A stretch of DNA of 64,000 nucleotides from an uncultured Pirellulaceae bacterium (GTDB lineage: Bacteria; Planctomycetota; Planctomycetia; Pirellulales; Pirellulaceae), in contig CAJQQR010000026.1 in assembly GCA_905480545.1 (NCBI GenBank), forward strand, positions 39,093 through 103,092. Direction: 5' to 3'. A model generated the notes under the pieces. It saw only the letters and a program-made list of their open reading frames with translations, was not told the DNA's origin and ran no database searches. This document shows positions 30,301 to 38,862 of this stretch, piece by piece. The translations under genes were made by a program, and so were the position numbers. Numbering within the stretch: position 1 is the stretch's first letter; the number at the start of each line of letters is the position of its first letter.

Positions 30301-31320
30301 TTCCATCCGGAGCCGATCACCATGTTTTCCGGCAACGGTTGATAGCAGCCACTCATAAAATCTATCTCGCAATTTCGCAATTTGAGGAAGCAACGTCGAA
30401 ATCGTCATACTCGAGTCAAAACTATCAGGGCTGCGTCCGCAAATGGCAGTCGCCATTAATAGGGTTCCCGCTAAAACAGCCCCCGCTTCCAAAATCATTT
30501 CCGGCTGTTGAAAATCTTCGGTTTCACAGCGTTTTGAAAGTGAATCGAGCGTTACCTGCTGTACGATGAGCCGACGAAAGTAGCCAGCCTGGTCCAAGTT
30601 GTGCGGATCCCATTGACCGAAATGATAGTTGGGCCGCTTATTCGCCGGATGGTCAAAGTCGTAGGCTCTCGGATCAATGGCAATCTCATCCAATAAATCC
30701 AAATCAAATTGAGCCGCCAGCAAAATATCCGATGGCGAAGTTGAAATCATGCGGATCGCATAATCTACAATAGGCTTATAACTACCCGATGCCGCGCCGA
30801 CTTTCGCAATATAGATGGGAATCGGACGTGTCCACTCTTTGGAATAGGGCTCGATTTTTTGCGATTCCAAAACCGCGACTGGTCGAAATCCGATGTAGTT
30901 GTCAAACGTGACTCGGACGGTCGGGAAATCTAAATGATGATCATGGCTCGCATAACAATGCAAAACCGTTTGAAGAATTCGCGAAACGAAGAACTGGGTG
31001 AAAAGTTGATCGTCAGGATGATGCCCCAACAACGAACGATGAAATTCGACATACCCGGGGATAAATTCTTCCCTGACAAAGTCAATAACGGCATTAGCCT
31101 GAGTTGCATCGCGTAACGCTGCATTCGATTGACGTTCGCTCTCTAAACGCTCCGACAGCATCTTTAAAAAAGATTTCCACTGCGGCTGTTCATCCTCGAC
31201 CTGCCAGGCGTTATAGGACAAATTCATCGCAGAAATGAATTTTGGGTCTTCAAGCCCGGTCGAAAAGTTTAAGTAGCCAAGGATCTGGCCAATGGCGGTT
31301 TCAAAGGAATCGTTCGTCAT
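27376..31320 (-). CDS. Large cytoplasmic helical protein of unknown function (1314 aa)
   Basis: The product has no signal peptide or membrane segment and reads as mostly alpha-helical throughout, with many Leu/Asp/Glu/Arg runs of solenoid-like character. There is no recognisable catalytic motif. An acidic stretch of low complexity near residues 680-740 (EDEPDEIYGAAYE) may be a linker. I set the start at ATG 31320 because AGGTG lies about eight bases upstream. The frame can be extended only to a GTG at 31329. It probably shares a transcript with the small helical protein downstream. Possible roles include scaffolding, but nothing in the sequence proves this. Confidence 0.8.
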   Translation of the reverse strand: MTNDSFETAIGQILGYLNFSTGLEDPKFISAMNLSYNAWQVEDEQPQWKSFLKMLSERLESERQSNAALRDATQANAVIDFVREEFIPGYVEFHRSLLGHHPDDQLFTQFFVSRILQTVLHCYASHDHHLDFPTVRVTFDNYIGFRPVAVLESQKIEPYSKEWTRPIPIYIAKVGAASGSYKPIVDYAIRMISTSPSDILLAAQFDLDLLDEIAIDPRAYDFDHPANKRPNYHFGQWDPHNLDQAGYFRRLIVQQVTLDSLSKRCETEDFQQPEMILEAGAVLAGTLLMATAICGRSPDSFDSSMTISTLLPQIAKLRDRFYEWLLSTVAGKHGDRLRMEAKEKRQPFGGARQHLNSELANLRESQLEKVRLAGIYAHMGYSEAAGELSDSVQVASARIRTKVECKLTEATKAIKSSDYEVAADNLSESFQLIEEGIACGALIDPWNILGFDAQFSLFPAMENTVFDERANYLVDLMNHYFCLYSALWSHAAARDDQKLCMRIRESYEWVADWWHKFAAHEVGNVDAANAKEMFQAAEHVAQAMNLWQKDGAAAGNVAFWAQHANLFSTPRAYELIINALFDKDDLQTSMALLMHWLSQAEAVGLESAESSFHKIADQLTFQFCQKTLDDHRMGKVDQSIANLQVIRKFIDYLEVNADTYWHVPDFELGEKKPENPDLVIEDEPDEIYGAAYESVVYRDSTDDGIDGQIFETDDGKSAILENEAQRIDERLRFHETVAQIWEMVAPVFAECCSNLDKDECSEAASCISVWAEAALTKVGELHQLLYSVESLRPATGLGDHDSMVEFDRMHVVQENLMDRVIGVTVSTRHAMRMLNASQTSIFGSMSFGPDQNENLRPDEVLMADVFAAIFKNDREKLSDQVRLLFEELKEQPLLYVPISRHGAPSKIELVKSRQLYIKKLLEILPRFGLVEQTFRLLNVARSMERSHPVGNGAVTEFDDLFEIGFRAVVDFLINTANHDDSTADQRQLLFRWLERFTESSLIVWLKHSRTLRLSILEKIHDKSPWRKLVSFIKAYGKDLFTQRFLHFSNLRGILSTGVENWLDLLIENENVDYKILNDLGDKISREDAVAHLSLILEAMLENHLEYQDYNSTTTQSDHGDMLYMLIDFLRLKIGYDRICWHLRPVFWAHENLVNAGKDQVSKRWRRSLIDRINKKAARFISLLERLQRRYAMRMPSVANRIREKFIKPMQVDRMKSLVAPAMDRDNPESSASFEMLQHDAAQLLEKPEGSGIKVPAWLAAVEDEVEEVLDDSVTSKKILDLLIKPQTLPREMVREQLNTIATMTNRKKPRDKKE

Positions 31321-31830
31321 TGCCCGCACCTGCCATTGAGAACCCTTTTGGCGAACAGATACCCGAGGAGCAAATGGAAATTGCGAATCCTTGCCTGAGG
31401 AATGAACGCTTGCCCATTACAAAGAGAACACCACGCGCCCCGATAACCTGAACTGCAGCCCACCATCGCATCAAATCCAATTTTGGGGATCATGGAACGC
31501 ATTGAAAAATTGATTCGGTGCACGTGCAAGCCAAACTGCATCAGATTATTCGTCAGGCAATGGCCGACTGAATTTTGGACTACGGAATAAGCGGACTGCA
31601 CCGACAAATGGTTGAAATGCAAAAAAGCGTTAAAATCGATCTAGGTCTTACGATCTCGATCCGCTTATCGTAGGTGGAGACGTTCTATCGGTCTAGCGGT
31701 GCAAAAAATGCCCATTTGCGTGTCAATCGGGCAAAATAGTATGAAAAAACCAGATTGTTGGGTTACCATAAAAAATGTCAGCAGCTTTGGCGTGACTTCC
31801 GCCAAAAACTCTATGAGATCAGGAATGCAT
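31321..31830. other. Intergenic region between divergent genes, no gene seen
   Basis: The 510 bases separate the 1314-residue protein from the propeller protein. An upstream extension of the propeller frame (31699-31830) exists but lacks a ribosome-binding site and signal-peptide logic. No repeat or hairpin stands out. It should contain promoters for both genes. Confidence 0.4.
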
Positions 31831-33567
31831 ATGCGTTTTGCGAAAACTTTTTTATTGGCAATTTTTCTGGTAGCAACTTTCCTACCGCAATCCGCGTTTT
31901 CTCAGGCACATCACAATTTGGTGCGCCAAGACGACGCGAGACGTTTGGGGATGGAAATCATGTGGCGAACCCAAGTCATCATGGGTCCTCGTTCCAACAT
32001 GCAGACAATCAAACAGGTCTTCGGCAAGTCGAAGAAACTGGTGAAATTTATTGTTACCAATGGCGGAACAGTCGAAGAATTTTTCGAAGACGATGTAGAT
32101 CGTTTTGGTCGAAAAATCGGGGTGCGAGGGGCTCAAGAACGAGCGAACGCCCGACTTGAACGTTACAAATCCATTGGTTTCGACACCGCAACGGTAACGC
32201 GAGTCGTCGAGGATACCAAGCAACTTGAAGCGAAGCTGACAGACCTGCAATCGAAATATGATGCAGCACAAGGATTTGAAAAAGTTAAGTTGTCGCAGAA
32301 AATCAGTGCAATCAAGGCGCGTCGAAACCGACTTCTACCGGAAATTACTTTGCTGGCGCAAAATTCGTCAACGATGGTCCAGTCGATTGATGGACGGAAC
32401 GGGAAAACAAATTGGATCCAACAGATCGGAAAGCGGAACCATCCTTCACTGCCCATCGTCGTCAAACGAGACCACTTTGCAATTATCAATGGATCAGAAG
32501 TCTATTGCTGCCTTTTGGAAAACGGGCGTGTGCTTTGGAAGCATGTTTGTCGGGGCGCTCCGGGAAACCGCGCTGCCATGACGAAAAACAGCATTTTTAT
32601 TCCTATGGTCAACGGCTTTATCGAGCAATTTCAGATCAAGGATGGCAATGCACCAACGGGCGATATCGTTTCGATCGGCAATTCATTCCTAGGCGCGACG
32701 TCATCGGATAGCACCGTAGCATGGCCATCTGGGCGAGGCGAGTTAAATGTTGCCTATGATACGCGAGAAGCTCAGGTTGTTTCATATCGTCTCGTTCCGA
32801 AAAAGAAAATTGTTTCCAATGCGGCTTTCCTTTCACCTTATCTTTTTGCAACCTCAACTGATGGCAGCATTTACTGCCTGCGTGAGCAAGGCGGCACAAT
32901 CATGTGGGATCTGCCAACAGGCATTCCCATCAGCAAGTCGCCCGTTCCAGTCGGTAAATTCGTCTACTACATCGACGACAATGATGTGCTCAACCAAGTG
33001 ACCATTGATGGTGGAATTCCGACCTGGAGCACTCGCAACATTGCTGAAATCGTCTCGGTCAGTAGCAAGAGAATTTACTGCCTTAACAAACAGCGACATT
33101 TGATCGCTTATGACGTTTCCACTGGTGGATTCATTGGCGCTTTGACGTCCCTGCCGGTTGAATTCGTTTACAAAAACGTAATGACCGATCGCATCATTGT
33201 CGGTACGAATCGTGGAGTGATTCAATGTCTGCGTGAAGTCGATCAGGTCGAAGCAATGATGCACATCTCCCCGGAAGTTGCAAACGAAAGCAAGGCTCAA
33301 ACAAAACAGAAACCACGGCAAGGAACGACTCCTCCAAGCGGTGGTAACACCAATCCATTTGGCGGTGGTGCTGATCCTGGCGATCCATTCGGTGGCGGTG
33401 GTGCCGGAAACGGTGGCGCCGGAAACGGTGGTGCTGGAAATGGTGGAGGTGGCTCGGATCCATTCGGTGGAGGTGGCTCGGATCCATTCGGAGGCGGAGG
33501 CTCGGATCCGTTTGGCAGTGGTGACGGAGCGGCATCTGGCGGCGACGCAAGTGACCCATTCAAATAG
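31831..33567 (+). CDS. Exported PQQ-like propeller protein with Gly-rich tail
   Basis: I place the start at ATG 31831, with AGGA at 31821-31824. The signal peptide MRFAKTFLLAIFLVATFL then follows directly. The 578-residue protein has a helical region of about residues 80-165 with coiled-coil character (EDTKQLEAKLTDLQSKYDA), then a PQQ/quinoprotein-like propeller (DGRNGKTNWIQQIGKRNHPS, SLPIVVKRDHFAIINGSEVY, YLFATSTDGSIYCLREQGG). The tail is built from GGAGN and GGGGSDPF repeats. PQQ-binding residues cannot be confirmed, so a scaffold such as BamB-like is as likely as a dehydrogenase. A terminator follows. Confidence 0.82.
   Translation: MRFAKTFLLAIFLVATFLPQSAFSQAHHNLVRQDDARRLGMEIMWRTQVIMGPRSNMQTIKQVFGKSKKLVKFIVTNGGTVEEFFEDDVDRFGRKIGVRGAQERANARLERYKSIGFDTATVTRVVEDTKQLEAKLTDLQSKYDAAQGFEKVKLSQKISAIKARRNRLLPEITLLAQNSSTMVQSIDGRNGKTNWIQQIGKRNHPSLPIVVKRDHFAIINGSEVYCCLLENGRVLWKHVCRGAPGNRAAMTKNSIFIPMVNGFIEQFQIKDGNAPTGDIVSIGNSFLGATSSDSTVAWPSGRGELNVAYDTREAQVVSYRLVPKKKIVSNAAFLSPYLFATSTDGSIYCLREQGGTIMWDLPTGIPISKSPVPVGKFVYYIDDNDVLNQVTIDGGIPTWSTRNIAEIVSVSSKRIYCLNKQRHLIAYDVSTGGFIGALTSLPVEFVYKNVMTDRIIVGTNRGVIQCLREVDQVEAMMHISPEVANESKAQTKQKPRQGTTPPSGGNTNPFGGGADPGDPFGGGGAGNGGAGNGGAGNGGGGSDPFGGGGSDPFGGGGSDPFGSGDGAASGGDASDPFK
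33400..33513 (+). repeat. Tandem repeats coding the Gly-rich tail
   Basis: Inside the propeller gene, a 15-base GGAGN unit recurs about three times and then a 24-base GGGGSDPF unit three times (33442-33465, 33466-33489, 33490-33513). The DNA copies are nearly identical, pointing to recent expansion. DPFGG-type blocks also occur just upstream at 33355-33395. Confidence 0.8.
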
Positions 33568-33591
33568 GGTTTGAATTCAAATCGATTTCTT

Positions 33592-33618
33592 AGAGCACGT
33601 TTTCAAACGTGCTTTTTT
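33592..33618 (+). terminator. Rho-independent terminator after the propeller gene
   Basis: GCACGTTT at 33595-33602 pairs with AAACGTGC at 33605-33612 around a 2-base centre (effectively a 4-base loop), and six T follow at 33613-33618. It sits 25 bases after the stop codon. Confidence 0.85.
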
Positions 33619-33654
33619 CGTTTAACGATTGTTCAATTCACCGACCAGGTCAGC

Positions 33655-34644
33655 ATGGGTTCATTCATGTCAAAACATCTTCAAATCAAACCCAATCCAT
33701 TTCGAGCCGTTTTTTTTCTCATTGCACTCGGATGTGCCCAGCCTCTTTTTGCTCAGCAAACCAAAGAGTCAGAATCGAAGATTGGATTTGCAAACGAGAC
33801 AACTCAACAATGGGAAATGGGAATCGAGATCTATTCGGCCGGTACCGTAAATGGCATTTCAGCCATCTTTCCGATCCCAATCGATTGGCCCGAACAAAAA
33901 GTCAAGCTCATTTCAGAGAACAAGTCGAAACAGGTTTCTCGCATCACTACGAAATTTGTCGGTACGGACAAGTCATGCAAAATTGCAGTGGTGACGATTC
34001 CCCGCCTGAAAGCCGGTGAGTCAGCGCGGGCGACACTGACATTCGAAATCAAGAAATCACATATCACCGAACCAAAATCGAAAACAGAATTTCAATTTTC
34101 GAAAACGGCGAAACGCAGGTTGCGAAATTACTTGATACCAAGCCCCTTCATCGAGAGCACTCACCCCCGCATCAAAGCGATAGCAAAATCGTCGATTGAA
34201 TCGAATCTTGATTCATGGAAGGAAGTTGAGTCGATTTTCAAATGGGTGCGAACCAACATTGATTATGAATTTGACGAACAAATCAAATCGTGCATTACAG
34301 CACTCGAAACCTACAAAGGCGATTGCGAAGAATTATCATCGGTCTTTATCGCAATTTGCAGAGCCAAAGGAATTCCTGCGAGGGCCGTCTGGATCCCTGG
34401 GCACACCTATCCGGAATTTTATCTAGAAGACAAAGAAGGAAACGGACAATGGATCCCTTGTCAGGTGGCGGGTGGCAACAACGATTTCGGCCGAATGCCC
34501 GAGGACAAACCGATCCTGCAAAAGGGTGACCGATTTAAGATCCCAGGTCATAAATCCATACAGAGGTATGCTCGCCCTACCCTTTCCGCCAAAAACGCGA
34601 CCGCGAATCCAACCTTGAAATGGATTACCGACAAAATCGAGTAA
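33655..34644 (+). CDS. Secreted transglutaminase-like cysteine protein
   Basis: The product has a signal peptide (cleavage near LFAQQ) and a C-terminal transglutaminase-like domain of the Cys-His-Asp papain-like fold. The Cys lies in GDCEELSSVFIAICRAKGIPARAVWI and the His in HTYPEFYL, about 35 residues on. The third residue is likely within GQWIPCQ but cannot be fixed by eye. The N-terminal half is beta-rich. The family includes proteases, amidases and cross-linking enzymes. I chose ATG 33655 (with AGGT just upstream, four bases away) over ATG 33667. The frame's upstream extension runs through the terminator and is unlikely. The product is about 330 residues. Confidence 0.85.
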   Translation: MGSFMSKHLQIKPNPFRAVFFLIALGCAQPLFAQQTKESESKIGFANETTQQWEMGIEIYSAGTVNGISAIFPIPIDWPEQKVKLISENKSKQVSRITTKFVGTDKSCKIAVVTIPRLKAGESARATLTFEIKKSHITEPKSKTEFQFSKTAKRRLRNYLIPSPFIESTHPRIKAIAKSSIESNLDSWKEVESIFKWVRTNIDYEFDEQIKSCITALETYKGDCEELSSVFIAICRAKGIPARAVWIPGHTYPEFYLEDKEGNGQWIPCQVAGGNNDFGRMPEDKPILQKGDRFKIPGHKSIQRYARPTLSAKNATANPTLKWITDKIE

Positions 34645-34692
34645 AACTCGATCCGAATCCGCTGTGCATCTGACAGAACAAAATCAAATCCA

Positions 34693-35958
34693 CTAATTTC
34701 CGTTTAAAGCTTTCGCTTCCGCCGCTTCTCGTTCCATTCGCTTTATTTCGATTTCTTTTTCCACCTCGGCTCGCTGCTTGGCTTTTTCCGCCATTTCAAT
34801 TTGGTGTTTTTCAAGTTCAGCTTCGAGTTCCGCGATGGGTGATGAAAACTCTTTCAACACTTCGGAAGATTTCAAAAACTCAAATGGCAATGAGTTCGTT
34901 CCGCCTTCCATCGAAAAGCTTGGAACGTCACCGTTCCATTTGGTAATCGCCTCCAACGTCAAAACGGCTCGGGAGTCACCAATCGCTTTCGCCAGCCATG
35001 TGGTCCGTTCGGCTTCGGCACGTCCGATCATAGATTTTGCATAGGCATCTGCTGAAGAAACAACCTCGGTATCATACGCGTTGGCTTCGGCTAAAATTTG
35101 ACGCGACTCATTTTCGCCGCGAGCCTGTTCTTTGGCCGCTTCTTTTCGCCCTGACGCGGCAACTTTGGTGATTTGTGCCATTGTCTCCTGTTGCTTCAAT
35201 TCGTTTTGTGCTTCACGAGCCTTCTCCAATGCAATCACTTTCGCTTCAACTCGTTCGTCATAAGAAGACTCAAAATTAATGTTTGCAATTGAACAACGAA
35301 CCATGGTCAGTCCCTTGGGATCGATCCATTGTGACATGCCCGAGTTCACTTTGCTGGCGAGATCAGCTCGATTCTGAATCAGCTTGGCAGCATCGAATTC
35401 AGCGACGGCTGCTTTCAAGGTTTCGCGTCCACCCGGTTTCACATCGATATCTCCACTCTTCATTCTCACTCGTTTGTAAACCTCTGCGACCTCCTCCACA
35501 TTTCTGCGGTAGATTAGCGTCATTTCGATTTCCATTTTTTGCAAGTCTGCAGACTGACATTCGAATTTTTCATTCCATGCTTCAGCACGCGTAGTCACAG
35601 GAACAACATCTTGCCATGGCAGCTTTAAACCCAAACCGGGTTTCAACGTTTGGTCGCTGGCGGCTTTGAAAGTCAAAACGACGCCGCGGTGACCAGCAGG
35701 AACCTCAACAAAGAGACTGTTCGCTATTAGCGCCATTCCCACTGCCAAAATCACGATTGGAAACACGCGAGACACAACTTGTGGATCAGACATTGCATTC
35801 GACAGATCATTTCGCCGCGTATTGGCAGTGTATTCGAAATCGAAATCACGCTCCGATCTCATTCTACGTGCTGCCGCTGATTGCGATATTCGACCGCCGA
35901 ATAAGAAGAGCGTGACAGCCGCCACAATTGCTACGGTTCCAGAAATGAAAGCAAGCAT
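34693..35958 (-). CDS. SPFH/Band 7 (prohibitin-like) membrane protein, paralogue 2
   Basis: The 421-residue protein has two N-terminal membrane segments (residues of about 4-22 and 66-86), then a Band 7/SPFH domain starting at PAGHRGVVLTFKAASDQTL with the following PWQDVVPV pattern, then a long coiled coil with many Ala/Glu/Lys (ALEKAREAQNELKQQE and EIKRMEREAAEAKA). SPFH proteins form membrane ring scaffolds that hold proteases and lipid microdomains. It is transcribed after its tandem paralogue, 95 bases downstream of it. The client protease is not in this window. Confidence 0.9.
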   Translation of the reverse strand: MLAFISGTVAIVAAVTLFLFGGRISQSAAARRMRSERDFDFEYTANTRRNDLSNAMSDPQVVSRVFPIVILAVGMALIANSLFVEVPAGHRGVVLTFKAASDQTLKPGLGLKLPWQDVVPVTTRAEAWNEKFECQSADLQKMEIEMTLIYRRNVEEVAEVYKRVRMKSGDIDVKPGGRETLKAAVAEFDAAKLIQNRADLASKVNSGMSQWIDPKGLTMVRCSIANINFESSYDERVEAKVIALEKAREAQNELKQQETMAQITKVAASGRKEAAKEQARGENESRQILAEANAYDTEVVSSADAYAKSMIGRAEAERTTWLAKAIGDSRAVLTLEAITKWNGDVPSFSMEGGTNSLPFEFLKSSEVLKEFSSPIAELEAELEKHQIEMAEKAKQRAEVEKEIEIKRMEREAAEAKALNGN

Positions 35959-36053
35959 AATTCGTAATCTCGTTATTTGAAGCTGATTTTAATTCTGATC
36001 AACGCGTACCACCGACAGACTGACTCAATCCATCGTTTCGTTGAAATTTGATA

Positions 36054-37274
36054 CTATTTCAAAATTCGCGTTCTCAGCGAATTTGCGCTCGTTCGTTGCA
36101 ACGTCAAGTTATCTGAACCTGAACTCCGGAATCCGGAACTATTCTTATTGCCACCATTTCGATCGGGCAATTGGCTTCCTGTAGGAACTTGCAACTTATT
36201 TTCCCTACCATTCTTTTTCCTGGTTGGAGAACCAGTGCTTCTGGATTGTTTTTCTGACGAAGGAGGTATTATTTTTTTTGGTTCAGGAGTCGGCAACATC
36301 AGCGTTAACCTTTCCCCGCTGGTCGTATCAATCTTGTAGTCCGGAACACTTCCCTGCCAAATCTTGATTGCCTCCAATTCAACAACTCCCGGATTCAACT
36401 TTATCGCTTCCACAATCCGCGCTAAACGAAGTGCTTCGGCTAGACCCACACCCCGTATCTTTTTCACTTCGGCTTCCGCTAAACGGCGTGTCTCAAATGC
36501 TTTCGCGTCCGCTGACTTCTTGATTTGAGCGGCTTCCCCCAACGCATCCTCCACCACTGCGTCTGCAGTTCCCTTAGCATCAGCACGAAAAATCTTGGCT
36601 CGTTCTTTAGCCTCTGCCAATAGGTTGACTGCTTTGTTGGCATCCTCCAACGCGTTCTGCTTATCGCGGATCGCCGTGTCAAACTTCGGAGAAAAAGAAG
36701 ACTTCGCCAAAGAACAATCAACCAATTCCAAATCGCCCTCGTTCAGCCATTCACGCAGTTGGTCTTTTGTGTTCTTGCTCAACTTCGATCGCTCTTGAAC
36801 AATCTCCGTCGCATTGTGCTGTGCGGTGATCGCCTTTAGGATTTCTTTGGCGCCCGGAGCGACGTCAATATCCTGGGAAAATTGGGCGACGCGACGCCAA
36901 ATATCAGGCGTCGATCCTTTCTTCAGACGATAGACGACGGTCATCTCAACGTTGACTTCCTGCAAGTCCTTTGACATGCACTGATACCGTTCTGTGAAAA
37001 CTTTATCCTTAACATCCAACGATTCAATCGTTTGCCAGGGAAAAACAAATCGCAATCCGGGATCTAGCGGCGCATCCTCAGCTGCCCCAAAAGTCAGGAC
37101 AACGCCTTCATGGCCTTCCTCGATGACCGCGATCGAGCTACGTGCCGTGTAGCCAACCGCACCAAGGAGAAACAGAACAAATAATGCTGTTTTTTTGCTG
37201 CCGAAGTCGCGGGGTAAAAGCAATGCTGCAAAACCGCACGAAAGCAGAACGAAAATGACCGATAGATTTGACAT
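36054..37274 (-). CDS. SPFH/Band 7 (prohibitin-like) membrane protein, paralogue 1
   Basis: The 406-residue protein has two hydrophobic N-terminal segments (residues of about 4-20 and 30-48), the SPFH start EEGHEGVVLTFGAAEDAPL, PWQTIESLDV, a coiled coil around 205-280 (ALEDANKAVNLLAEAKERAK) and a Ser/Asn/Lys-rich disordered tail not seen in its paralogue. It shares architecture with the next gene, so the pair arose by duplication and may build a mixed oligomer. Upstream lies the 586-base gap shared with sdhC. Confidence 0.9.
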   Translation of the reverse strand: MSNLSVIFVLLSCGFAALLLPRDFGSKKTALFVLFLLGAVGYTARSSIAVIEEGHEGVVLTFGAAEDAPLDPGLRFVFPWQTIESLDVKDKVFTERYQCMSKDLQEVNVEMTVVYRLKKGSTPDIWRRVAQFSQDIDVAPGAKEILKAITAQHNATEIVQERSKLSKNTKDQLREWLNEGDLELVDCSLAKSSFSPKFDTAIRDKQNALEDANKAVNLLAEAKERAKIFRADAKGTADAVVEDALGEAAQIKKSADAKAFETRRLAEAEVKKIRGVGLAEALRLARIVEAIKLNPGVVELEAIKIWQGSVPDYKIDTTSGERLTLMLPTPEPKKIIPPSSEKQSRSTGSPTRKKNGRENKLQVPTGSQLPDRNGGNKNSSGFRSSGSDNLTLQRTSANSLRTRILK

Positions 37275-37860
37275 GCTTTATTTCCGTGGCCGCTTAATAA
37301 GGTGAAATGAATTTTGGATTTTCGCCAAAAACCAGAACTCAATAATCCGAATTCCAAAGCAACATTCGCTTCAGGTCACGAAATATTGCCGCAAATCGGC
37401 TAAGTCGAAAAACGGATCGTTTTTTCTAGAAAGATTCCGTTGTGACGCTCGTGCAAATCGTGATTCGAGAGAAAACCAGTAATCGTCAAGAATCAACCTC
37501 TATTTTGGCAAAGTGCGTCTGATTTCAATTTGCCATCAATCCAATGAACGATTTTCATCAATATCGGAATTCTGAGGCAGGAAATCGAATTTTCGTTTCC
37601 AAATGAATCTGGTCGGATTCACTCACCCATTGGTTTCTTCAGAAAAAAATTAGGTGATCAGCTCTTGTGGTGATTTGGACTCGACTGAGTCGAACGTTCC
37701 AATAACAACGAATTCGTAAGTCATGTTTCGGCGGTCGCTATCTATACGACGGAATTCGCAAATGATATTCTTAATGAGGTGAATTTGCGGGATTTTTGGG
37801 CGTTTTGTGCCGAATCCTATTCCGTTAATAGGAAATTGCGAATTCCGGTTGTTCCCGTAG
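37275..37860. other. Intergenic region upstream of sdhCAB
   Basis: No gene is evident in this 586-base gap between divergent units. It holds an 11-base perfect inverted repeat, GGAATTCGCAA at 37751-37761 and TTGCGAATTCC at 37836-37846, and a hairpin of TCCTATT/AATAGGA at 37815-37833 with loop CCGTT, ending 28 bases before the sdhC ATG. These may be regulatory. Confidence 0.5.
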
Positions 37861-38709
37861 ATGGCCTTTTTCGACGCCATATTTTTCCCAGAGGTTTCAG
37901 TGCCAGATTCTGAATCTTTTTTTCAAAAAAATGAATTTCTCATCCGCCGTTTGCATTCGCTGTCGGGTTTGGTGCCGGTTGGTGCTTACATGTGCGTGCA
38001 TTTGGTTACCAATGCCAGCATCTTGAACGGCAGCGAGACTTTTCAGAATGCGGTTTATCAGATCCATTCCCTCGGAAATGCTCTGTTCGCCGTTGAATGG
38101 CTTTTTATTTTCCTACCGATCATTTTCCATGCTGTTTTTGGGTTTGTGATCATGTTTGGTGGCAAAAGCAATCTTAAAAACTACCGATATGGCGGCAACG
38201 TCCGGTACGTTTTGCAACGCGCCACTGGCATGATCGCTTTCGTTTTCATTTTCCTCCATGTGTTTCATCTGCACGGCTGGTTTCACTTTGACATTTGGCT
38301 AAAGTCTGTAGTTGAGCCGCTAGGTGGAGGTCAATTCTTACCGTATAAAGCGTCGTCGACTCTAGCATCTGCTCTTCAAGCAAGCTTTCTGATCCCTACC
38401 TGCTACGTGATTGGCCTTTTGTCCTGCGTGTTCCACTTTGCCAACGGCCTTTGGACGATGGGCATTACTTGGGGTGTTTGGACCAGTCCAAATGCTCAAA
38501 AGCGAGCGGGATACCTCATTGCCGCTGGTGGAATCCTTCTCAGCCTGATTGGACTAAGTGCTATCGCTGGATTCACGGGACTGGATGCCGAGAAAGCGGA
38601 AGAAGTGGAAACGCAGATGTATGAGAATGCGGTCGAAGGTAAACGAATCCCCGCTGCACCGCACAAGTTTTATGGTCATGACGAAAATCATCACGAAGAG
38701 CACAATTAA
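37861..38709 (+). CDS. sdhC: Succinate dehydrogenase cytochrome b558 subunit
   Basis: SdhC anchors complex II in the inner membrane and carries haem b for electron transfer to quinone. The 282-residue product has about five membrane helices and the b558-type layout of the diheme B. subtilis/Wolinella class. Likely haem-ligand His residues lie in IRRLHSLSG, MCVHLVTNAS, IIFHAVFG, HVFHLHGWFH and VFHFANG. It is the first gene of sdhCAB, with sdhA 153 bases downstream. The start is ATG with no clear Shine-Dalgarno site. The C-terminal tail is charged and His-rich. Confidence 0.93.
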   Translation: MAFFDAIFFPEVSVPDSESFFQKNEFLIRRLHSLSGLVPVGAYMCVHLVTNASILNGSETFQNAVYQIHSLGNALFAVEWLFIFLPIIFHAVFGFVIMFGGKSNLKNYRYGGNVRYVLQRATGMIAFVFIFLHVFHLHGWFHFDIWLKSVVEPLGGGQFLPYKASSTLASALQASFLIPTCYVIGLLSCVFHFANGLWTMGITWGVWTSPNAQKRAGYLIAAGGILLSLIGLSAIAGFTGLDAEKAEEVETQMYENAVEGKRIPAAPHKFYGHDENHHEEHN

Positions 38710-38862
38710 GAAGACGTCTCGCCCATCGAACCGTCGCGGAAGAGCACCCCACAAGGTGAATCCGTTCAAGAAGGAACCTGCAAAAGTTGGATTGAGGTGA
38801 ACCAAAAAAATTTGGCAAGCCGAAACGCGTTACAGACAAGCAAAATTATAGAAAAGTAAATC

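Noticed and set aside
33571..33654. Upstream extension of the transglutaminase-like frame
   Set aside because: It runs across the terminator of the preceding gene and lacks a start signal.
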